Program-made: the position numbers and the translations under genes
Notes under the pieces: model-generated
What the model was told of the DNA's origin: nothing
The model's input: the letters and a program-made list of their open reading frames with translations, nothing else
Databases searched by the model: none
Part shown: positions 27,697 to 37,092 of the stretch, in pieces
How positions within the stretch are numbered: position 1 is the stretch's first letter
How the letters are laid out: each line of letters begins with the position of its first letter
Assembly (NCBI GenBank): GCA_000212915.1
Contig: CM001167.1
Coordinates: 793,780-857,779 of the forward strand
Direction of reading: 5' to 3'
DNA from: Bacteroides coprosuis DSM 18011
Lineage (GTDB): Bacteria; Bacteroidota; Bacteroidia; Bacteroidales; Bacteroidaceae
Length of the DNA stretch: 64,000 nt

Positions 27697-28536
27697 TTAG
27701 AATAATCGTGTAAGATATAGATAAAAAACAACAGCTGGTATAGCTAGTATTGTACTATCAAAGCGATCAAGGAATCCTCCATGTCCTGGAAGAATATTTC
27801 CTGAGTCTTTAATGCCTAATTGACGTTTAAATAAAGATTCTGTGAGGTCTCCCCATGTACCAAAAATTACGACTACTAAGGCAAATCCTACCCATTGAGC
27901 ATAATTGAGAATAGGGCTAAAATAGCCTATAACTAAAGCTGCTATTACTGCAAATAATGCACCCCCAATACTTCCTTCCCAACTCTTATTAGGAGAAATT
28001 CTAGGGAAAAGCTTATTTTTGCCGATCGTGCTACCCACACAGTAAGCTCCTGAATCACTTACCCATATAAAAATAAATAGTGCTAAAGGCATTATGTTGT
28101 AATAGGCAATATGTAATCCTCCATCTTTAACGATGAAACATATTGTATTTATAAGGGCAAAATTAAGTCCTACATAAATCTGTGTAAGCATTGTGCCTGC
28201 TAAGTTCCCAATAGGGTTATCTTGATTAAGGTACAATTCACTTATGATTAAGTAAAGAATAATACCTAGATAAGGGATAAATATTTCAGATGTTGTTAAG
28301 TCTGATACATAACTAGCAAAAGCAATAAAAAGATAGAATGAACCCAAAGAGCTGATTAGTCTGTTTATCTTATACTTGCCACTGTTGTTGAGTAGCCCAC
28401 TCAACTCATAAGTTGTATAGGCAGAAATTACTGAAAATAGAGCCACGAATGTGATAGGACTATAAACAATAGAGCCTACTAAGAGTAAAACAAATAGTAG
28501 GCCTGTTATTGATCGTTGTATAAAATTTGATTTCAC
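27697..28536 (-). CDS. cdsA: Phosphatidate cytidylyltransferase
   Basis: A 279-residue polytopic inner-membrane enzyme making CDP-diacylglycerol from phosphatidate and CTP, the branch point of phospholipid synthesis. About seven to eight helices are visible. The signature comes near the C-terminus: ISPNKSWEGSIGGAL (about 182-196) and FGTWGDLTESLFKRQLG with IKDSGNILPGHGGFLDRFDS. It closes the rsfS-ftsH-cdsA block, 14 bases after ftsH. Confidence 0.95.
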   Translation of the reverse strand: MKSNFIQRSITGLLFVLLLVGSIVYSPITFVALFSVISAYTTYELSGLLNNSGKYKINRLISSLGSFYLFIAFASYVSDLTTSEIFIPYLGIILYLIISELYLNQDNPIGNLAGTMLTQIYVGLNFALINTICFIVKDGGLHIAYYNIMPLALFIFIWVSDSGAYCVGSTIGKNKLFPRISPNKSWEGSIGGALFAVIAALVIGYFSPILNYAQWVGFALVVVIFGTWGDLTESLFKRQLGIKDSGNILPGHGGFLDRFDSTILAIPAVVFYLYLTRLF

Positions 28537-28550
28537 GATGTCAATTAGAG

Positions 28551-30620
28551 TTATTGATTGATTACTGAATCAGATGATTCATCCGAAGTTGATGAAGCTT
28601 TAGAAGTGGTATCTTCTGTTGTATTTCCTTCATTAGATGTAGGAGTATTCTCAGATTCTTTATTCTCTTCTTTATTCTTTTTGGCTTCTTCTTTCCTCTT
28701 TTCTTCTAGCTGTAGGGCCATAATTTCGTCGGTACGAGATTTCCATTTTCTCTTACCAAATATAGCTTCTACATCATCTGCAAGGATTACTTCTTTATCC
28801 ATTAATTCTTCTGCAAGCTTATTGTGTTGCTTAGAATATTCTTTTAATAAATCTTTTGCTCTTTCGTACTGAGTGTTGATAAGTCTTTTAGCTTCTATAT
28901 CAATTAGTTCAGCCGTTTTTTCACTATAGGGTTTACTAAAATTATATTCATTGTTGTTGTAGTAACTTAGGTTGGGTAGTTCTCTACTCATACCAAAGTA
29001 GGCAATCATAGCATAAGCTTGTTTTGTTACTCGCTCTAAGTCATTCATTGCACCGGTTGATATTCTTCCTAAGAATACATCTTCTGCTGCTCTACCTCCA
29101 AGTAACGCACACATTTCATCAAGCATTTGTTCTTTGGTTGTAATTTGTCTTTCTTCAGGAAGATACCAAGCTGCACCAAGAGCTCTACCTCTAGGTACTA
29201 TGGTTACTTTTACTAAAGGATTAGCATGTTCTAGCACCCATGAGATGCTAGCATGACCAGCTTCATGAATAGCGATGGATCTTCTTTCCTCTTCTGTTGT
29301 AATTTTATTTTTCTTTTCAAGTCCACCTACAATTCTATCGACTGCATTTAAGAAGTCTTGTTTTGTAACATACTCCTTATTATGTCTAGCTGCAATTAGT
29401 GCAGCTTCATTACAAACATTAGCTATATCTGCACCGGAGAACCCAGGAGTTTGTCTAGCTAATAATTCTACATCAACAGAATCGTCTGTTTTTAAAGGAC
29501 GTAAATGTACGTTGAATATCTCAATACGATCGTTTAAATCTGGTAAGTCAACATAAATTTGTCTATCGAAACGACCAGCACGTAGAAGAGCTTTATCTAA
29601 TACATCTACACGGTTTGTAGCTGCTAAAATAATAACTCCACTATTTGAGCCAAAACCATCCATCTCGGTAAGAAGTTGGTTAAGGGTGTTCTCTCTTTCA
29701 TCATTGCCTCCCATGGAAGGATTTTTGCCACGAGCTCTACCTACAGCATCAATCTCATCAATGAAGACGATACATGGAGCTTTCTTCTTAGCTTGTTCAA
29801 ATAAGTCACGGACACGTGATGCACCTACCCCAACAAACATTTCAACAAAATCAGATCCTGCCATAGAGAAGAAAGGTACATGTGCTTCACCAGCAACAGC
29901 TTTTGCCAATAAAGTTTTACCTGTACCTGGAGGGCCTACAAGTAATGCTCCCTTTGGTATTTTACCTCCTAATCGAGTATATTTTTGTGGGTCTTTTAAG
30001 AAGTTTACAATCTCTTCAATTTCTTGTTTTGCTTCACTCAGACCTGCAACATCTTTAAATGTTACATTAGTAGATTCTCCTTTTTCAAAAAGTTTTGCTT
30101 TTGATTTACCTACATTGAAGACTCCACCACCAGAACCTCCTCCACCAGAATTCATTCTTCTCATGATAAAGATCCAGAATGCTATGATGACCAAAATAGG
30201 TAAGATGTTCCAAAGTAGTGCTCCGAAATAATCTTTCTTCTTGTCATAAGTAATTGAGCCGTCAAAGTTACCTTCTGTTGCTTCTTTTTCTATGAATTCT
30301 CCTAATGCAGCTCTAGAAGGAGCTTCAGTTAGTACCATTGGATTTCTTCCTACACGAGTAGAATCGCGTTCGAAAACATCTGCAACAGCTACTTGTTTTA
30401 TGTATGCTTCTACTGTATTGTCGTCGTAGCCGATCACTTTTTCTACATATCCATTGCGGATATAGTTTTGGAACTCATCATAAGATACCTCTTTGTTGAG
30501 TGAGCTTCCAGGATTGGTGATTAACAGCCCAACGAGCATCATTGCTATAAAAAAGAATAGCCAGTTTAAATTAAATTTTGGCATATTAGGCTTGTTAGGT
30601 CTTTTGATTCTTTTGTTCAT
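28551..30620 (-). CDS. ftsH: ATP-dependent zinc metalloprotease FtsH
   Basis: A 689-residue membrane AAA protease. The N-terminal helix (about 16-36) and a second helix (about 130-150) flank the periplasmic FtsH_ext domain. The AAA module shows Walker [14 protein letters not shown], Walker [13 protein letters not shown] and the second-region RAGRFDRQI. The protease has the zinc motif HEAGH. A low-complexity acidic/Ser-Thr tail (about 645-689) is typical of this phylum. It degrades misfolded and regulatory membrane proteins. It lies 9 bases after rsfS. Confidence 0.97.
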   Translation of the reverse strand: MNKRIKRPNKPNMPKFNLNWLFFFIAMMLVGLLITNPGSSLNKEVSYDEFQNYIRNGYVEKVIGYDDNTVEAYIKQVAVADVFERDSTRVGRNPMVLTEAPSRAALGEFIEKEATEGNFDGSITYDKKKDYFGALLWNILPILVIIAFWIFIMRRMNSGGGGSGGGVFNVGKSKAKLFEKGESTNVTFKDVAGLSEAKQEIEEIVNFLKDPQKYTRLGGKIPKGALLVGPPGTGKTLLAKAVAGEAHVPFFSMAGSDFVEMFVGVGASRVRDLFEQAKKKAPCIVFIDEIDAVGRARGKNPSMGGNDERENTLNQLLTEMDGFGSNSGVIILAATNRVDVLDKALLRAGRFDRQIYVDLPDLNDRIEIFNVHLRPLKTDDSVDVELLARQTPGFSGADIANVCNEAALIAARHNKEYVTKQDFLNAVDRIVGGLEKKNKITTEEERRSIAIHEAGHASISWVLEHANPLVKVTIVPRGRALGAAWYLPEERQITTKEQMLDEMCALLGGRAAEDVFLGRISTGAMNDLERVTKQAYAMIAYFGMSRELPNLSYYNNNEYNFSKPYSEKTAELIDIEAKRLINTQYERAKDLLKEYSKQHNKLAEELMDKEVILADDVEAIFGKRKWKSRTDEIMALQLEEKRKEEAKKNKEENKESENTPTSNEGNTTEDTTSKASSTSDESSDSVINQ

Positions 30621-30629
30621 TATGATTAA

Positions 30630-30995
30630 TTAATCGATATCAGGTATTGATTTTAGTTGAGCATCAGCCCAAAGTGTCTCTAGATTATAGAAATTACGTG
30701 CTTCTGGTTGGAATATGTGTACGATAACATCTGCATAATCCATAGCTACCCATTCTGCATTGCGTAATCCATCAACCACTAAAGGAGCTTCACCAGCATT
30801 TTCTTTTACTTCTTCTTTCACATTGTTAGCAATACTGCTAACCTGATTCGGTGAATACCCTTCGCATATGATAAAGTAGTTGGTAATAGTATCTTCTATT
30901 GAAGTAAGATCTGCCACCACCACTTTTTTACCTTTTTTATCTTGTATAGATTCAACAATTTGATTTAATAAAAATTCAGTGTTTGTTTTCTTCAA
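30630..30995 (-). CDS. rsfS: Ribosomal silencing factor RsfS
   Basis: A 121-residue RsfS/Iojap protein that binds L14 on the 50S subunit and blocks subunit joining when nutrients are scarce. The pattern DLTSIEDTITNYFIICEGYS, then EGYSPNQVSSIANNV and WVAMDYADVIVHIFQPEARNFYNLE is the family core. It is first in the rsfS-ftsH-cdsA cluster. About 265 bases upstream, up to tRNA-Gln, hold no other gene. Confidence 0.95.
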   Translation of the reverse strand: MKKTNTEFLLNQIVESIQDKKGKKVVVADLTSIEDTITNYFIICEGYSPNQVSSIANNVKEEVKENAGEAPLVVDGLRNAEWVAMDYADVIVHIFQPEARNFYNLETLWADAQLKSIPDID

Positions 30996-31242
30996 TGTTA
31001 TTTTAATTTTCTGTTAGTTCGCAATTACTAGCTTACCTCTCTTGTAAATGTAATGTATGAGGTAATATGTCATTTGATCTTAATATACAAATATACATTG
31101 ATTTCTTGGATCATTGCAACTTATTATATAAAACGCAACAATCTTTCTCGTATTTTTGATAAATAGTATTCTTTGTAGAACAAATATTTATTAAAATAGT
31201 TTCGATTTTTATCCTTCTCATTTTTAATTATAAAAAGTTTTG

Positions 31243-31250
31243 TATATTTG
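31243..31250 (+). promoter_or_regulatory. Putative -7 box for tRNA-Gln
   Basis: TATATTTG followed by CA fits the Bacteroidetes -7 consensus, 11 bases before the tRNA 5' end. This is the spacing expected for a short 5' leader. Confidence 0.6.
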
Positions 31251-31261
31251 CACAGTATTCT

Positions 31262-31332
31262 TGGGCTATGGTGTAATGGTAACACTCCAGATTCTGGTCC
31301 TGATATTCCAGGTTCGAGTCCTGGTAGCCCAA
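31262..31332 (+). tRNA. tRNA-Gln (anticodon CTG)
   Basis: A 71-nt cloverleaf: acceptor TGGGCTA/TAGCCCA, D stem GTGT/ACAC, T arm CCAGG-TTCGAGT-CCTGG, discriminator A. The anticodon arm reads CCAGA-TTCTGGT-CCTGA, giving anticodon CTG after T33. The outer (C-A) and inner (A-C) pairs of this stem do not match by Watson-Crick rules. It has a promoter box and its own terminator. Confidence 0.85.
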
Positions 31333-31337
31333 CACTG

Positions 31338-31377
31338 AAAGTTCATAATTAGATAATTCTGATTATGAACTTTTTTT
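31338..31377 (+). terminator. Terminator after tRNA-Gln
   Basis: AAAGTTCATAAT pairs with ATTATGAACTTT, followed by more T residues, five bases after the tRNA. Confidence 0.88.
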
Positions 31378-31395
31378 AGGATTATTTTTTACATA

Positions 31396-31423
31396 AAAAG
31401 GCTACTTGTTGAAGTAGCCTTTT
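31396..31423 (-). terminator. Terminator after the DUF349 gene
   Basis: AAAAGGCTACTT / AAGTAGCCTTTT with a four-base loop, 20 bases past the stop of the minus-strand gene, with T residues on the minus strand. Confidence 0.82.
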
Positions 31424-31443
31424 CTGAAATTTATGAATTAGTT

Positions 31444-33264
31444 TTATTTTTCGTCTTTTCTAAAGATAGATTGATCAATGACTTCTATTTTTTTATTAAA
31501 CACTTCGAGTTCAGTTCTTAATCTTTCTACTTTTCTTGTTACTTCCTCAATTAGGCTATTCCCCTTTTTACTAGATAACGTTAGGAAACCCAAGTTGTTT
31601 TCGTAAGTCGCTAAATCAGATTTCAATCTTTCTACTTTTCTCATTAGCTTTTCTCTTTCTCGGTAAAGAGCATTTTCATTACCTCCTTCTTGTATAGAGC
31701 TTACAATGGTTTTGAAATTACTTATTTTTTGCTGGGCCTGACCTTTATTGGCTCTTTGGAAATGCTTGTCAATAAGGTCTCTGTATTGTTTATATATAGA
31801 ATCTTTGACTTTAAAAGGTACATGACCGATGCTATTCCATTGTTTTATTAGTTCGTGAACTTCTTCATTTACTTCAGAAGCTTTAGTTTCATCTTGAGTT
31901 AATTCTTCAAGTTTGGTGATAACTTCCTTCTTAAGAGCGAGATTATCTGTTTGTGCTTTACGTTGTTCAGCATTTTGCTGATTTCTTTTTTCAAAGAAAT
32001 AATCACAGGCAGCACTAAATCTCTTCCAAACCATATTGGATTTGCTCTTGTGAACAGGTCCAATCTTTTTCCAATCTTTTTGAAGCTTGATAAAATCAGC
32101 TGTTGTTTTTTTCCAGTCTGTACTATCTTTTAATGCTTCAGCTTGTTCGCAAAGAGCTTCTTTCTGACTTAAATTATCGACCATTTCTTCTTTTACATCT
32201 TGGAAGAATTCAGCCTTTGTATTAAAAAAGAGATCACAAGCAGCTCTAAAACGCTCAAAGATTTTAGTGTTCATTTTTCTAGGAGTGAATCCTATCGTTT
32301 TCCATTGCTCTTGCAAAGCTAAAACTTCATCTGTTTTTTTATTCCAATCTGTAAAGTTTTCTAGCTTGTCTAATTCTATCTTTTCAATAGTTTCGCAAAT
32401 TTCCGTTTTTGCCTTAAGGTTTTCTACCTCCTGAGCTTTTATTTCATCAAAATAAGCTTGGTGCTTTTTGTTGATTACAGTTGATGCTTCTTTAAAACGC
32501 TCCCATAAATCTTCTCTCAATTCTTTGGCTACTGGGCCAATTTCTCTCCATTGTTGATGGAACTTTTGTAACTGATGAAAGGCAGAGATAACATCTGGTT
32601 CTTCATCAAGCTTTTCAGCTAACTCACAAAGTTCTGTTTTAAGCTCAAGGTTCTTCTTGAAATCATATTCTCTAAATTCATGATTTAGCTTGAGCATATC
32701 ATAATATTGCTCAACATACAATTGATATGTTCTCCACAATTCATTTGCTTTAGATTGTGGTATTAATCGGATGTCATTCCATTGATTTTGAAGCTCCTTA
32801 AATTCTTTGTATGAATTGTTAGCATCTTCGGGAGAATCCACAAAAGATTTAATTTTTTCAATGATCGCTGTTTTCTTTTTTAGATTTTCTTCTTTAAGTT
32901 CCTCTGATCGTACAGCAATTTTACGACGGATTTCTTTAACTTGATCTATTAAATTTTTTAAATCTATCTCTAGTGGATCTGGAGTAGGCTTAAAATCTTC
33001 AACTTTCCCGCCATCTTGAACAAATTTTTCTTGTTTGTCGGCTAACTCTTGCATATGCAGCTTATAGAAAACTTGTTTTAGAGTATCTAGCTCAGATTTA
33101 TTAGTGTTCTCTGCATCATTTAATAGCAGTCTTAGCCTGTCGATAATTTCTTGTTTTGTATTAAAAACAGTTTTCTCAGTATTGTTCTCAGAATCCATGT
33201 CTATTTTGTTTTCTGGAGTATTCTGAGTTTTTAAAGCATCTTTCTTTTCTTGAGAATCCATCAT
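31444..33264 (-). CDS. DUF349 domain coiled-coil protein
   Basis: A 606-residue, highly charged, mostly helical protein with no signal or membrane segment. After a disordered acidic N-terminus (1-35), repeats of about 70 residues each carry the pattern W..I / W-x-x-x(K/G)P(V/L)-K-x-x-(S/A)..W-x-R-F (for example EQWKTIGFTPRKMNTKIFERF, then KDWKKIGPVHKSKSNMVWKRF and QWNSIGHVPFKVKD). A final coiled coil (about 535-595) follows. This is the DUF349 repeat family, widespread and of unknown biochemical role. It is a stand-alone gene with its own terminator. Confidence 0.9.
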   Translation of the reverse strand: MMDSQEKKDALKTQNTPENKIDMDSENNTEKTVFNTKQEIIDRLRLLLNDAENTNKSELDTLKQVFYKLHMQELADKQEKFVQDGGKVEDFKPTPDPLEIDLKNLIDQVKEIRRKIAVRSEELKEENLKKKTAIIEKIKSFVDSPEDANNSYKEFKELQNQWNDIRLIPQSKANELWRTYQLYVEQYYDMLKLNHEFREYDFKKNLELKTELCELAEKLDEEPDVISAFHQLQKFHQQWREIGPVAKELREDLWERFKEASTVINKKHQAYFDEIKAQEVENLKAKTEICETIEKIELDKLENFTDWNKKTDEVLALQEQWKTIGFTPRKMNTKIFERFRAACDLFFNTKAEFFQDVKEEMVDNLSQKEALCEQAEALKDSTDWKKTTADFIKLQKDWKKIGPVHKSKSNMVWKRFSAACDYFFEKRNQQNAEQRKAQTDNLALKKEVITKLEELTQDETKASEVNEEVHELIKQWNSIGHVPFKVKDSIYKQYRDLIDKHFQRANKGQAQQKISNFKTIVSSIQEGGNENALYREREKLMRKVERLKSDLATYENNLGFLTLSSKKGNSLIEEVTRKVERLRTELEVFNKKIEVIDQSIFRKDEK

Positions 33265-33363
33265 TGTAAAATCATTTAAGAGAATAGGCTCGGCCTATTT
33301 ATTGTTTTGTACATCAGTTAAAGAAAATGATATAATTTTATTCTGTGAATATATAAATTTATT

Positions 33364-34698
33364 TTATGATAGTAAGCGTGTTAGCATCATATAAAACATC
33401 ATACCTACAATATCATTGGTTATTGAAATAAATGGTCCCGTTGCAATTGCAGGGTCTATTTTAAGTCTTTCTAGTGTCATAGGTACTAAAGTACCAAAGA
33501 TAGAGGCAAACATTACTACAGAAAAAAGACTCAATGAAACAGAGTATGTAATGATAGCTGTTGGTCCAAATCTAAAAAAGTTGAAAATATAAACCAACAT
33601 AGATATTATAGTTGCGTTGACTAATGCTACTACTGCTTCCTTAGATACTTGCTTTACTGTTTCTTTTGAGTCAAGTGAACTATTTGCCAATCCTTGTACT
33701 ACTAGTGCGGAGGATTGAGTTCCCACATTTCCTCCTGTTCCTCCAATAAGAGGGATATAATAAGACATTTCTGTAGTGAGGGTAGATTCAAAACCTTCAA
33801 TAAGAATGGAGTTACCCATACCACCAATCATTCCGATTAGTAGCCATGGAAGACGAGCCTTTGTTTGTTTAAATAGATTATCATCTGTTTCAACATCTTG
33901 AGATAAACCCGAAGCCAATTGGTAGTCCTTTTCTGCTTGTTCACGGATTTCATCCATCACGTCATCCACAGTAATGATACCAGCCAATCTTCCAATACTA
34001 TCAACGACAGGAAGGGCTACTAAGTCATATTTTTCAATGATTTGTGCAACCTCATCCAAGGGAGTATCCACTTTTACTGAAATAGGATCTTTCTTCATTA
34101 CATGCTTCACTTTGGAAACAGAAGGAGAAGTTATCACTTTTTTCAAAGGGAAAACACCTTGAAGCCTATCATCATCATCAACAACATATACATAGTGTAT
34201 CTCATCTAGTTCTTCAGCTTGGGCACGCATCTCTTTTAGACATTCGGGCATACTAAGGTTTTCATTCACCTTAACCATTTCTGTGGCCATTAATCCCCCT
34301 GCAGTATGCTCATCATACTTCAATAGGTCGACAATGTTACCTGCTTGCTCTACGTCGTCTATGTGAGAAAGAATCTCGCTTTGTTTTTCGGTGTCCAGAT
34401 CACGCATTAAGTCTACTGCGTCATCGGTATCCATATGATCAATAAAGCGTTTAGCAATCGTCGCCGAAGGTAGAAGCTCTAGAAAGTCTTTACGAATATC
34501 CTCATCCATTTCCACTAAAACATCTGCTGCTATTTCATTGTCGAGTAAGCGATAGATATCTTTAGCTTCGGTGTAGGATAAGTCATTTAACAGCTCAGCA
34601 ATATCTGCTGGGTGTAACTTTTGCAATTCATCCTTAAGCTGGGATTGTGCTTTGTTTTTGATCAATGCTTTAATGTGATCAATAAATTCTTGGTTCAC
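33364..34698 (-). CDS. mgtE: Magnesium transporter MgtE
   Basis: A 444-residue Mg2+ channel/transporter. The cytosolic N-domain (about 1-125, with LHPADIAELLNDL and the MDTDDAVDLMRDL helix) senses Mg2+. Two CBS domains follow (about 135-250, including VDTPLDEVAQIIEKYDLVALPVVDS). Five C-terminal helices carry the pore motif PLIGGTGGNVGTQSSALVVQGLA. All expected parts are present. It lies 43 bases after rsmA on the same strand, so co-transcription is likely. Confidence 0.95.
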   Translation of the reverse strand: MNQEFIDHIKALIKNKAQSQLKDELQKLHPADIAELLNDLSYTEAKDIYRLLDNEIAADVLVEMDEDIRKDFLELLPSATIAKRFIDHMDTDDAVDLMRDLDTEKQSEILSHIDDVEQAGNIVDLLKYDEHTAGGLMATEMVKVNENLSMPECLKEMRAQAEELDEIHYVYVVDDDDRLQGVFPLKKVITSPSVSKVKHVMKKDPISVKVDTPLDEVAQIIEKYDLVALPVVDSIGRLAGIITVDDVMDEIREQAEKDYQLASGLSQDVETDDNLFKQTKARLPWLLIGMIGGMGNSILIEGFESTLTTEMSYYIPLIGGTGGNVGTQSSALVVQGLANSSLDSKETVKQVSKEAVVALVNATIISMLVYIFNFFRFGPTAIITYSVSLSLFSVVMFASIFGTLVPMTLERLKIDPAIATGPFISITNDIVGMMFYMMLTRLLS

Positions 34699-34741
34699 GA
34701 CTTAATTCCTTTTTTAAATGTTAACTACATATGGTTTATCT

Positions 34742-35530
34742 CTATGTGTTTTGTAGCTCTTTCTCTACTAGATTTGTTATTTTAATAAACTCCTCTACAC
34801 TGAGTTGTTCAGGGCGTTTCATGAAAATATCATCTTCTGTTATTGGGGAGTTTTTACCTAGTATGGGCTTTATGGAGTTTCTTAAGGTTTTTCTTCTTTG
34901 ATTAAATGTTGTTTTTACTACTTGTTTAAATAATTTTTCGTCACACCCCAAAGCTGAAACGTTATTTCGTTTCATACTGATAACAGCACTTTTTACCTTT
35001 GGTGGTGGGTTGAATACTTTTTCACTGACAGTAAATAGATACTCTACATCATACCAAGCTTGGATAAGTACAGATAGTATTCCATAGGTTTTCTTCCCTG
35101 GTTTGGCTGCAATTCTTTCAGCAACTTCTTTTTGAATCATGCCTGTACATAGTGGAATAATCTCTTTGTTGTCAAGCATCTTAAAAAATATCTGGCTCGA
35201 TATATTATAAGGATAATTGCCTGTAAGGACAAAAGGCTTTCCATCGAAAACTTGATTTAAATTCATTGCTAAAAAATCAGCTTCAATGATGTCGTTTTTT
35301 AAAGCAGGAAATTCTTCATATAGATAAAATATAGACTCAGTATCTAAATCGACTACTTTAATAGGTCTTTCTTTGGGTAGAAGATATTGAGTAAGCACAC
35401 CCATGCCTGGTCCTACTTCAAGTATAGGAATTTCAGGTATAAGGTCTACAGTATTCGCTATATCTTGTGCAATTTTCTGATCTTTAAGGAAATGTTGTCC
35501 TAGATATTTTTTTGGTTTGACTAATTTCAT
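34742..35530 (-). CDS. rsmA: 16S rRNA dimethyladenosine transferase RsmA (KsgA)
   Basis: A 262-residue SAM-dependent enzyme dimethylating A1518 and A1519 of 16S rRNA late in 30S assembly. KPKKYLGQHFLKDQKIA, ILEVGPGMGVLTQYLL (SAM site, about 37-52), LTGNYPYNISSQIFFKML (catalytic NxPY) and FNPPPKVKSAVISMKR are all intact. A C-terminal helical domain ends it. Upstream lies a 570-base gap with a repeat cluster. Confidence 0.96.
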   Translation of the reverse strand: MKLVKPKKYLGQHFLKDQKIAQDIANTVDLIPEIPILEVGPGMGVLTQYLLPKERPIKVVDLDTESIFYLYEEFPALKNDIIEADFLAMNLNQVFDGKPFVLTGNYPYNISSQIFFKMLDNKEIIPLCTGMIQKEVAERIAAKPGKKTYGILSVLIQAWYDVEYLFTVSEKVFNPPPKVKSAVISMKRNNVSALGCDEKLFKQVVKTTFNQRRKTLRNSIKPILGKNSPITEDDIFMKRPEQLSVEEFIKITNLVEKELQNT

Positions 35531-35840
35531 GCAGTGATTCTACTATATATTAATAACAGGGACAAAGATAACCTAATTCATACCAATTATTAAATAATAC
35601 TTCATTTTATCTAAATAGGGCGATAAAATAATCACTGTTGTAACTTTATAGATGATATATTCTGTTCTAGATGATTTTATAAATTGTTGAGCGTATGGAT
35701 GTGTGGGGTTATGCGAATGAGTTGCTTTGTCTACGATTTTAGTCATAAATACTAGTTTAGAAAAAGCCCATGATGAAAGCTCTAAGTGATTCTCGTATTT
35801 CATTAATGAATTATGATTTAAAACACGACAAGAGTATTTT

Positions 35841-35895
35841 TGACACCGATATGTTCATGCTTTGACACCGACATGATGATGACATGTCGGTGTCA
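35841..35895. repeat. Palindromic intergenic repeat, cluster B
   Basis: TGACACCGATATG (35841-35853), then after 9 bases TGACACCGACATG (35863-35875), then after 7 bases the inverted CATGTCGGTGTCA (35883-35895). The last two form a perfect 13-bp hairpin. The order and spacings are identical to cluster A. Confidence 0.85.
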
Positions 35896-36052
35896 TGATG
35901 GTAATATGTACTAGTGAGAATATCTCCTTAATGACCGTAAGAAAACAAGTTTTGTATGCTTGGACAAGGTGTGATATTTATTCTTCTTAAGAACAAATGT
36001 TTTTAGATTGACTCTTTATAAAATCATCATTCATGAATAGCAGCAAGTAGAA

Positions 36053-36085
36053 TTTGGGTAAATTCTAATAAAATAAGTAGTTTTG
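36053..36085 (+). promoter_or_regulatory. Promoter of the flippase-like gene
   Basis: -33 TTTGG (36053-36057), a 20-base spacer and -7 TAGTTTTG (36078-36085) match the Bacteroidetes consensus, 17 bases before the ATG. Confidence 0.65.
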
Positions 36086-36102
36086 TAGCTTCATAAATAG
36101 AA

Positions 36103-37089
36103 ATGGAAACAAAGAAAGGTTTAAAATATACAATGCAAGTACTCATTGCATTTGGTCTGGGGGTAGGTATTATTTATTGGATCTATCAAGATTTAGATTT
36201 TGATAAAGTGTGGAATGTGCTTGAGAATGAGACCAATTGGTATTGGATGATTCTTTCTCTGTTTTTTGGAGTATTAAGTCATGTTCTAAGAGGTTGGAGA
36301 TGGATGCTTGCTTTAGAGCCTTTAGGAGTGAAACCTAAACGCAGCAATGCTGTAAATGCTATCTTTACCTCTTATGCTGTGAATCTTGTTGTACCTAGGT
36401 TGGGTGAATTTACTCGGTGTGGAGTCTTAACCAAATATGATCAAGTTTCTTTTTCGAAATCTCTAGGAAGTGTTGTCGCTGAACGCTTTGTTGATTCTGC
36501 TTGTGCCTTCTTTGTTCTGTTTCTAGCAATCTTATTGCAGGGAAATTACTTTTTTGCTTTTTTTAAAAATACAGGAATTCAAATTCCTGCCGAAGGACTA
36601 TTATCAAATAGTTCCTTTTATATATTTATCTTCTGCTTTATAGCTGTGATAATATTATTGTATTGGCTAACCAAAAAATTAACTTTGCTAGATAGAGCAA
36701 AAGGTATTTTACAAAATATATGGGAGGGAGTAATTGCTTTACGAAAAATTAAAAAAGCAAATCTATATTGGCTATTTACTGCACTTATTTGGGTGTGTTA
36801 TTTCTTGCATTTTTATTTGACGTTTTATTGCTTCTCCTTTACCTCTGATTTGGGACCATTGGCTGGCTTGGCCCTCTTTATAGTAGGGAGTTTCGCAGTG
36901 GTTGTTCCAACGCCAAATGGTGCTGGTCCTTGGCACTTTGCAGTTATAACTATGATGATGCTTTATGGTGTCGATAAAATAGATGCGGGAATTTTTGCTT
37001 TAATAGTACATACTATTCAATCGTTTTTAGTAGTTTTGTTAGGAACCTATGGATTTGTGGCTCTTCCCTTATCCAACAAAAACTATTAA
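36103..37089 (+). CDS. Flippase-like integral membrane protein (lysylphosphatidylglycerol synthase TM family)
   Basis: A 328-residue protein with about eight helices of the LPG_synthase_TM / UPF0104 family. Hallmarks are the LSHVLRGWRWMLALEPLG segment, NAVNAIFTSYAVNLVVPRLGE, FTRCGVL and VVAERFVDSACAFFVL, and near the end GSFAVVVPTPNGAGPWHFAV. These proteins resemble the flippase part of MprF and are thought to move lipids across the inner membrane, but substrates are mostly unknown. The gene is 3 bases before pepD and probably co-transcribed with it. Confidence 0.85.
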   Translation: METKKGLKYTMQVLIAFGLGVGIIYWIYQDLDFDKVWNVLENETNWYWMILSLFFGVLSHVLRGWRWMLALEPLGVKPKRSNAVNAIFTSYAVNLVVPRLGEFTRCGVLTKYDQVSFSKSLGSVVAERFVDSACAFFVLFLAILLQGNYFFAFFKNTGIQIPAEGLLSNSSFYIFIFCFIAVIILLYWLTKKLTLLDRAKGILQNIWEGVIALRKIKKANLYWLFTALIWVCYFLHFYLTFYCFSFTSDLGPLAGLALFIVGSFAVVVPTPNGAGPWHFAVITMMMLYGVDKIDAGIFALIVHTIQSFLVVLLGTYGFVALPLSNKNY

Positions 37090-37092
37090 AAA

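Larger units (their letters stand above)
35531..36102. other. Divergent intergenic region with repeat cluster B and flippase promoter
   Basis: This 572-base gap between rsmA and the flippase-like gene holds repeat cluster B and a good promoter (separate entries). The only longer frame in it (35573-35803, minus) has no family resemblance, odd composition and no continuity with neighbours, so it is not annotated as a gene. Confidence 0.6.

Noticed and set aside
28558-30231. Long opposite-strand frames within ftsH and other genes (for example 29686-30231)
   Set aside because: They are shadows in a conserved coding gene with no independent family evidence.
35573-35803. 74-residue frame upstream of rsmA
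   Set aside because: No family pattern, random composition, and no ribosome or promoter signal. Treated as a chance frame in a gap.
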